From positions 1 through 64,000 of the forward strand of contig DFNI01000013.1 of the NCBI GenBank assembly GCA_002375995.1: a stretch of 64,000 bases of DNA, read 5' to 3'. This stretch comes from Acetothermia bacterium UBA3571. Lineage in GTDB: Bacteria; Bipolaricaulota; Bipolaricaulia; Bipolaricaulales; Bipolaricaulaceae. The translations under genes and the position numbers were made by a program. This document shows, piece after piece, positions 58,993 through 64,000 of the stretch. The stretch's first letter is position 1, and every line of letters begins with the position of its first letter. The notes under the pieces were generated by a model. The model was not told the DNA's origin. It saw only the letters and a list, made by a program, of their open reading frames with translations, and ran no database searches.

Positions 58993-60151
58993 GCCTGAAC
59001 CCCTTTCCCAAAATGACCACGAAATCCACCCCCTCGGGCATGGGCTCGGGAAGCGTCCCGGGGAACTCCGCCGCGGGGACAACCTCCACCGAGGGGGCAC
59101 GCAATTTCAATACCTCCAGGATCAGTTCCTCCTTCCGGGCATCGTCCGTCAACTCCACGAGGACCGTCTGAGTATAGTCCCGCCTGTCGGCCCATCCTTC
59201 CCGGACCACCCGGAACCCCCGTCCCTCCAGCCACACCCCGGCGCGACGGGCCAGGAACCTCTCCTCTGAGCCGTTGAGGACCACAAGCACGATCTCGTCC
59301 CGGGTGTAAAACCTCTTCTCCTCCGCCCAACCCGTGAGGATCTTGCGCAGCCCCACGAAGTCGGGCTTGTACCCTTCCGGAGAAAGTTGCGCTGGTACAA
59401 GCCCGAAGAGCTTCCTCTCCAGAGGAACGTTCCACAGCCGCCGGGCAAGGTAGAGGGCCTCGAGGAAGTCGATGTCGGTGTCCACCCCCCCATCCAGGAG
59501 TAACTTGATGAGCGCCTTGGCTGCGCCCAGCCCCCGGGCCCGGAGTTTCTCCACCAAGGCCCACAGGAACTTCTGCTGCCGCCGAAGCCTCCCGAACTCG
59601 TCTTCGCCCTCACGGTAACGCACATACTGCAGGGCGTGCCTTCCGTCCAAAAGCTGCTTTCCCGCAGGGATGTCGATTATCAGGTCCTGGGATTGGTCCA
59701 CGTACGAGAGGTTCTTCTCCACCACGAGCTCCACGCCCCCTAAAGCATCCACCAGCGCTTCGAAATCGGCGTAGTCCACCACCACGTAGCGATCCACCCT
59801 CACCTCGGCCAATGCCTCCACCGCCGCGATCAGGGCCGTAAGATCGCCCCGTCGGTAGAGGTCGCGCAGGGGCTTCCACTCCCCCTCATAGTAGCAAAGG
59901 AGGTTTGGGGGAAAGGAAAGGAAGAAATAGGGCACGGGGCCATTCGGATCCGGGGATATCCCCAAAAGCGCAATGGCATCAGCCTCAGGTCCCCGGTCCG
60001 GGACCGCATCCTCCCCCACGAAGAGGATGTGCACCCACTCGCCCCGGTTGAGGGCCCGTTCAATCTCGGTGGTGGAGTAGAGGAAGTAGAGGCCTACCGC
60101 TACCCCCACCAAAACCGCCCCGACGACGCTCCAGAGCCAACGCACGCACAA
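58982..60151 (-). CDS. LytR-CpsA-Psr (LCP) family protein with C-terminal LytR_C domain
   Basis: This is a 389-residue membrane-anchored protein. An N-terminal segment (LWSVVGAVLVGVAVGLYFLY) precedes an LCP domain with HILFVGEDAVPDRGPEADAI and FSFPPNLLCYYEGEWK. The conserved GGVELVVEKNLSYVDQSQDL and HALQYVRYREGEDEFGRLRR then QQ follow. The LytR_C domain starts at about 285 (IVLVVLNGSEERFLARRAGV). LCP enzymes attach glycopolymers to peptidoglycan. TTG 60151 gives the longest frame; GTG 60145, five bases after a TACCTT box with TTGACG 18 bases before it, may be the real leaderless start. Confidence 0.9.
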   Translation of the reverse strand: MCVRWLWSVVGAVLVGVAVGLYFLYSTTEIERALNRGEWVHILFVGEDAVPDRGPEADAIALLGISPDPNGPVPYFFLSFPPNLLCYYEGEWKPLRDLYRRGDLTALIAAVEALAEVRVDRYVVVDYADFEALVDALGGVELVVEKNLSYVDQSQDLIIDIPAGKQLLDGRHALQYVRYREGEDEFGRLRRQQKFLWALVEKLRARGLGAAKALIKLLLDGGVDTDIDFLEALYLARRLWNVPLERKLFGLVPAQLSPEGYKPDFVGLRKILTGWAEEKRFYTRDEIVLVVLNGSEERFLARRAGVWLEGRGFRVVREGWADRRDYTQTVLVELTDDARKEELILEVLKLRAPSVEVVPAAEFPGTLPEPMPEGVDFVVILGKGFRLGG

Positions 60152-60231
60152 AGGTAGCGTAAAAGGAGAGCTCCCGTCAACTTGTACAGTGTGAAAAAGG
60201 AGGACCCCCTACATCGGTCCGAAGAAAGCGA

Positions 60232-60555
60232 CTACTGGATCCGCCGCACCTTCACCGCGGTGCCGTAGGCGAGGATCTCGGCAGCACCGGCCATGGTCTG
60301 GGAGGTGGTAAAGCGGACCCCCACCACGGCATCGGCCCCTAGCTCTTCTGCTTGAGAGATCATGCGCTGGAGGGCCTCTTCCCGGGCCTTGGAGAGCATC
60401 TCGGTATATTCCTTGATCTCCCCACCCACCACTCCCCGGAGGCCGGCCACGATATCTCGGCCCAAGTGCCTGGCCCTCACCGTGTTTCCCCTCACCAACC
60501 CCAGGATCTCGGTGACCTCATAGCCCGGTATCGCCTCGGTGGTGGTGACGATCAC
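60232..60555 (-). CDS. YbjQ/UPF0145 family protein
   Basis: This is a 107-residue member of the heavy-metal-binding-domain YbjQ family: MIVTTTEAIPGYEVTEILGL, VRGNTVRARHLGRDIVAGLR and EELGADAVVGVRFTTSQTM. The function is unknown; the family fold is pentameric. It follows the small membrane protein gene by one base with GGAAGGAGGTG before the GTG start. Confidence 0.9.
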   Translation of the reverse strand: MIVTTTEAIPGYEVTEILGLVRGNTVRARHLGRDIVAGLRGVVGGEIKEYTEMLSKAREEALQRMISQAEELGADAVVGVRFTTSQTMAGAAEILAYGTAVKVRRIQ

Positions 60556-60556
60556 C

Positions 60557-60760
60557 TTACACCTCCTTCCCTTGCCTCACCTTATCCCGGATCAGTCCCA
60601 GGATCATGAGGAAAAGCCCCACCAAAGCCAGTGAGACGACCACTTTGAGGAAAAACGGGACAGAGCTCATCTGAAACAGGAGCCGCACCACCCAGTACAC
60701 GGCATAACCTGCCGCAAGGCCCACCGCCGTCATGAAGATGACATATCCTAGCCTGAGCAC
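60557..60760 (-). CDS. Small membrane protein with two transmembrane segments
   Basis: This is a 67-residue protein with hydrophobic segments VIFMTAVGLAAGYAVYWVVR and FFLKVVVSLALVGLFLMILG and a short basic tail (IRDKVRQGKEV). No family is recognised. The GTG start at 60760 is six bases past a perfect TATAAT, so the mRNA is leaderless. It is co-transcribed with the YbjQ gene downstream. Confidence 0.7.
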   Translation of the reverse strand: MLRLGYVIFMTAVGLAAGYAVYWVVRLLFQMSSVPFFLKVVVSLALVGLFLMILGLIRDKVRQGKEV

Positions 60761-60766
60761 AAACCC

Positions 60767-60772
60767 ATTATA
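60767..60772 (-). promoter_or_regulatory. -10 box giving a leaderless transcript for the small membrane protein
   Basis: A perfect TATAAT is followed by GGGTTT and then the GTG start at 60760. Position +1 falls on the start codon itself. No -35 box is obvious. Confidence 0.6.
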
Positions 60773-60804
60773 CGGCGCGAAGAAGGGTGGATATGGGGGA
60801 AGGC

Positions 60805-60810
60805 TATAAT
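60805..60810 (+). promoter_or_regulatory. -10 box just upstream of hypF
   Basis: A perfect TATAAT is followed after nine bases by ATGATG of hypF at 60820. There is no room for a ribosome site, so hypF is probably translated from a leaderless or near-leaderless mRNA. Confidence 0.55.
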
Positions 60811-60819
60811 CCTGGGCCC

Positions 60820-63057
60820 ATGATGCGTTACCGCGTTCATGTATCCGGCACGGTGCAGGGAGTGGGGTTTCGCCCCTTCGTCTACCGCATCGCCGTGCAA
60901 CGGGGCCTTTCGGGCTACGTCAGGAACCTGGGGGACGCCGGGGTGGAGATCGAGGTGGAAGGCTCCCGAGACGTCCTGGACGATTTCCTGCGGGCCCTGC
61001 GGGAGGAAGCCCCGCCCCTGGCGGAGATCTCCGGGATCGCCGTCGCCGAGATCCCCCCCAACGGCGAGAGGGCGTTCAGGATCCTGAAATCCAGGGAAGG
61101 GGGAGACGGCGGGGGGACGATCCCCCCGGACATCGCCACCTGTGAGCGGTGTCTGGCCGATATCGACGACCCGAAAAGCCGTTACCACGGCTACTGGGGC
61201 ACCTCTTGCACCGACTGTGGGCCGCGCTTCACGGTGATCGAGTCCCTTCCCTACGACCGTCCCCGCACCTCCATGCGGGACTTCCCCATGTGTGAGGACT
61301 GTCGCCGCGAGTACGAGGACCCCCTGGACCGCCGCTACCACGCCCAGACCATCGCCTGTCCCGAATGCGGCCCGCGGCTCTCCTACCTTGAAAACGGGCG
61401 GGAAGTTACAGGGGATCCCATCGCCCTCGCCGCACAAGCCCTTAAGTCCGGGAAGATCGTGGCCATCAAGGGGATCGGGGGAACGCACCTCGCGTGTGAC
61501 GCCACCCGGGAGGAGGTCGTCGCCGAGCTCAGAAGGCGCCTGGGGCGCCCGGGGCAGCCCTTCGCCCTCATGGCGCCGCTTCCGCTGGTGAGGGAATTCG
61601 CCGAGGTGCCGCCCGAGGCGGAGCGGTTGCTCCTATCGCCCCGGCGCCCCATCGTGGTACTCCCCAAGAAAGGCGGAAAGCTCGCGGACTCGGTGGCCCC
61701 GGGACTCCACACCGTGGGGTTTATGCTGCCCTACTCCGGCCTCCACCACCTCTTGTTCCAGCGGCTCGACTTCCCCTTGGTGATGACCAGCGCCAACCTC
61801 CCCGGCCGGCCGATGCTCATCGAGAACGGGCGGATCCTTTCCAAGCTCTCGGGCATTGCGGACGGGTTTTTGCTCCACGACCGCAGGATCGTGGCGAGAT
61901 GCGACGACTCGGTGGTGCGGCTCGCCGCAGGAAAGCCCGTGTTCTTGCGCCGCTCCCGGGGGTGGGTGCCGGAACCCATCCCCGTCGATCTCGGGGAGGA
62001 GGCCCTACTGGCGCTGGGGGCGGAGCTGAACGTGACGTTCGCCCTCTACCACCGAAGGAAAGTCTACCTCTCACAGCACATCGGGAACGTGGAGCACCTG
62101 GAAACCCAGGAGTTTTTGAAAGGCGCGATCGCGCATCTCCTCAAGATAACGGGGGCACGGATGCCGAGAGTCCTCGTATGCGACCTGCACCCCGCCTTCC
62201 CTACCACGCGCCTGGCCGAAGAACTGGGAGAGCGGGTAATAAGAGTGCAGCACCACGTGGCCCACGTGGCCGGGCTCGCCGGGGAGCACGGGCTAGGGAA
62301 ACTCGTGGGGATCGCCGTGGACGGTTACGGCTACGGAGCCGACGGAGGCGCCTGGGGTGGGGAGGTGATCGTATGGAGGGAGGGTGAGTGGCGCCGGGCG
62401 GGGTCACTTCTCCCCGTCCCCATGCCGGGGGGGGACCTGGCCACGTTACGTCCTGGCCGGATGGCGGCCTCCTTTCTGCTTGCCGCGGGCCTGGACCCCA
62501 CCGAAGTGGGACTTCCTCCCGAGGAGCTCCGAATCGTGGTGCACCAGATCGAGCGGGGGCTGAACTCCCCCGAGACCACTAGCGCCGGGAGGTTTTTGGA
62601 CGCGGTGGCGGCGTGGCTGGGTATTTCGCGCGAGCGGACCTACGAGGGGGAGCCGGCGATGCGGCTCGAGGCCGCGGCCGCCGAGGGGAAGCCACTCCCC
62701 CTCGAGCCCGTGATCCGGGAGCACGGGGGGAGATGGGTCCTGGACACGGTCGCTATCTTCGGGGAACTGCACCGGCTGAGGCGTGAGGGAGCACCGGCCC
62801 CGGATCTCGCGGCCACGGCCCAAGATGCCCTGGCCCGGGGCCTAGCGCGGATCGCGGTCAGGGTCGCCCAGGAAGAAGGGATAGATGTGGTGGGACTCAC
62901 CGGCGGAGCGGCGGTGAACGACGCCATCGCTTCCGCGGTAAAGCGCGAAGTCGAGCGGGCCGGCCTCCGCTACGTCCAGCACGAGAAGATCCCGCCCGGA
63001 GACGGGGGCCTTTCCTTCGGGCAACTGGTCCACGCCGCCCACGCCCTCGCCGTATAG
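60820..63057 (+). CDS. hypF: [NiFe] hydrogenase maturation carbamoyltransferase HypF
   Basis: HypF makes the carbamoyl precursor of the cyanide ligands of the NiFe site. The 745-residue protein has, in order, an acylphosphatase domain (YRVHVSGTVQGVGFRPFVYR), a double zinc finger (CERCLADIDD... CTDCGPRF... CEDCRREY... CPECGPRL), and a YrdC-like domain (GKIVAIKGIGGTHLACDATR). A Kae1-like domain with VQHHVAHVAGLAGEHGLG and GIAVDGYGYGADGGAWGGEV follows. All are intact. It supports the hydrogenase at 33649-35918 being active. A longer frame begins at 60787; the -10 box makes 60820 or 60823 more likely. Confidence 0.95.
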   Translation: MMRYRVHVSGTVQGVGFRPFVYRIAVQRGLSGYVRNLGDAGVEIEVEGSRDVLDDFLRALREEAPPLAEISGIAVAEIPPNGERAFRILKSREGGDGGGTIPPDIATCERCLADIDDPKSRYHGYWGTSCTDCGPRFTVIESLPYDRPRTSMRDFPMCEDCRREYEDPLDRRYHAQTIACPECGPRLSYLENGREVTGDPIALAAQALKSGKIVAIKGIGGTHLACDATREEVVAELRRRLGRPGQPFALMAPLPLVREFAEVPPEAERLLLSPRRPIVVLPKKGGKLADSVAPGLHTVGFMLPYSGLHHLLFQRLDFPLVMTSANLPGRPMLIENGRILSKLSGIADGFLLHDRRIVARCDDSVVRLAAGKPVFLRRSRGWVPEPIPVDLGEEALLALGAELNVTFALYHRRKVYLSQHIGNVEHLETQEFLKGAIAHLLKITGARMPRVLVCDLHPAFPTTRLAEELGERVIRVQHHVAHVAGLAGEHGLGKLVGIAVDGYGYGADGGAWGGEVIVWREGEWRRAGSLLPVPMPGGDLATLRPGRMAASFLLAAGLDPTEVGLPPEELRIVVHQIERGLNSPETTSAGRFLDAVAAWLGISRERTYEGEPAMRLEAAAAEGKPLPLEPVIREHGGRWVLDTVAIFGELHRLRREGAPAPDLAATAQDALARGLARIAVRVAQEEGIDVVGLTGGAAVNDAIASAVKREVERAGLRYVQHEKIPPGDGGLSFGQLVHAAHALAV

Positions 63058-63140
63058 CCCGATCCCACACCTGTATGCAGTCAGCCTCATGGCCCCTATA
63101 GCGGAGTATATCACGGGCCAAACGAAGGATAGCTCCCCGC

Positions 63141-63977
63141 TCAGACGATGTTGCGGAGCCGGGGATCGAGGCGATCCCGGAGGGCATCCCCCAGGAGGTT
63201 GAAGGAGAGGACCGAAAGCGCCAGGAACACCCCGGGAAAGATGATGATCCAGGGGGCCCGGATGATGTAGGTGCGGCCTTCGTTCATCATTCCTCCCCAG
63301 CTGGGGACATACGGCGGTATCCCCACCCCGAGGAAGTTAAGGGCCGCAACCTCCATGATGGAGAACGCGAACGTGAACGTGGACTGGACGATCACCGGGG
63401 AGAGGAGGTTCACCGCGATGTGGCGGATAAGGATCCTCCCCGACGAGGCCCCTAAGGCCCGGGCCGCTTCCACGTAGGTGTTTTCCCGCAAGGAGAGGGT
63501 GGAGCTGTAGACCACCCGCACCATCCGCGGCGCCCACACCATCCCCACGGCGATGATCACGTTCACCATGCCGGGCTTGCCCATGATGGCCATGAGGGCC
63601 AGCGCCAGGATGATGGCGGGGAAGGCCATGATGGCATCGACCACCCGCATGATCACCATCCCCAACCGATCGTAATAGCCGCCCAAGACTCCGAGCGGTA
63701 CCCCGAAAACGAGCGCGAACGCGGAGATGGAAAGCCCCAGGATAAAGGTGACCCGCGTCCCCACCAGCACCCGGCTGAAGATATCCCTCCCGAAGTGGTC
63801 GGTGCCGAAGAAGTGAGCGGCGCTTGGAGGCTTCAGGCGGTCCAGGACCTTTAGCGCATCGGGATCATAGGGGACGAAATACGGAGAGAAAATAGAGATA
63901 ACGACGAGGGAAAAAAGCACTCCCACGGCGAAAAGCAGGGCTTTCCGACGCAAGATCAACCTGGCGAAACTCACCAC
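63141..63977 (-). CDS. Peptide/nickel-type ABC transporter permease (DppC/OppC family)
   Basis: This is a 278-residue permease with N-terminal segment LLFAVGVLFSLVVISIFSPY, then HFFGTDHFGRDIFSRVLVGT (conserved DppC motif). The cytoplasmic EAA loop is YVEAARALGASSGRILIRHI, and DALRDRLDPRLRNIV ends the protein, as in the family. GTG 63977 or the GTG one codon further in follows AGGGGGAT. It lies after a DppB-type gene whose end is visible at the window edge; binding protein and ATPases are outside. Nickel uptake would fit the hydrogenase but cannot be told from peptides here. Confidence 0.92.
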   Translation of the reverse strand: MVSFARLILRRKALLFAVGVLFSLVVISIFSPYFVPYDPDALKVLDRLKPPSAAHFFGTDHFGRDIFSRVLVGTRVTFILGLSISAFALVFGVPLGVLGGYYDRLGMVIMRVVDAIMAFPAIILALALMAIMGKPGMVNVIIAVGMVWAPRMVRVVYSSTLSLRENTYVEAARALGASSGRILIRHIAVNLLSPVIVQSTFTFAFSIMEVAALNFLGVGIPPYVPSWGGMMNEGRTYIIRAPWIIIFPGVFLALSVLSFNLLGDALRDRLDPRLRNIV

Positions 63978-63983
63978 ATCCCC

Positions 63984-64000
63984 CTAGCGGTAACGGATTC
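63984..64000 (-). CDS. 3' end of a DppB-type permease gene (partial)
   Basis: The last 17 bases read Ile-Arg-Tyr-Arg-stop on the reverse strand, the usual end of DppB permeases (PRIRYR). The rest lies outside the window. The stop is seven bases before the DppC start. Confidence 0.5.

Overview
The window is gene-dense, GC-rich bacterial DNA, most likely from a thermophilic anaerobe. The strongest clue is a complete reverse gyrase (38602-42009), an enzyme almost restricted to hyperthermophiles and extreme thermophiles. Genes of the methyl branch of the Wood-Ljungdahl pathway (fhs, metF, metV), a [NiFe] hydrogenase, the maturation factor HypF, an archaeal/eukaryotic-like ProS, a UxaE-type hexuronate epimerase and a 23S-5S unit with no adjacent 16S all fit a deep-branching thermophilic bacterium such as the Acetothermia/Bipolaricaulota (OP1) group. 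That assignment is inference; no marker here proves it.

Layout. 1-3.7 kb is accessory and decaying: a frameshifted IS1634-type transposase cut by the window edge, a broken beta-sandwich gene, an AAA+ ATPase with a repeated CACTATAGTG element upstream, and another broken secreted-protein gene. 3.7-5.5 kb holds three tRNAs (Arg-CCG, Ser-GCT, Ser-TGA) around a HAD phosphatase and a Cys-rich protein. 5.5-8.2 kb has recO, deoC and a secreted Kelch protein. 8.5-13.7 kb is a tight reverse-strand cluster hutH - era - two related acetyltransferase-like genes - MenC/N-acylamino-acid racemase. 13.7-16 kb is a hexuronate pair (SDR reductase plus UxaE). 16-21.7 kb has an ATP-cone nucleoside kinase and a forward cluster: OsmC, a peroxiredoxin-nitroreductase fusion, nitroreductase, dxr, a SufT-like protein and a zinc-cluster protein. 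21.7-30.1 kb holds coaX, a large secreted protein with a SecD-periplasmic-like region, a PflA-like radical SAM protein, cold shock protein, glnA, a secreted gluzincin-like protein and a membrane protein.

30.2-35.9 kb is the most interesting block: [NiFe] hydrogenase small and large subunits, metV, metF and fhs, overlapping or closely packed on the reverse strand. It suggests hydrogen oxidation coupled to one-carbon reduction or its reverse. The large subunit lacks the usual cleaved C-terminal peptide. The small subunit lacks a Tat signal and has Cys where many uptake enzymes have Pro beside the medial cluster. hypF at 60.8-63.1 kb supplies part of the maturation pathway.

36-43 kb has proS, xth, reverse gyrase and hrcA. 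43.1-47.6 kb is a reverse-strand amino-acid ABC transporter operon ending in ornithine carbamoyltransferase and a flavin reductase. 48.7-52.5 kb encodes two aconitase-family small subunits, one large subunit and an isocitrate-type dehydrogenase, interrupted by a toxin-antitoxin remnant. 53-55.2 kb has a DUF4384 secreted protein divergent from an NfeD-type membrane protease. 55.3-58.6 kb is 5S and 23S rRNA on the reverse strand with their own promoter and a long processing stem. 58.6-64 kb has rsfS, an LCP-family protein, YbjQ, a small membrane protein, hypF and the start of a peptide ABC transporter operon. Several genes have a -10 box only a few bases before the start codon, suggesting leaderless transcripts.
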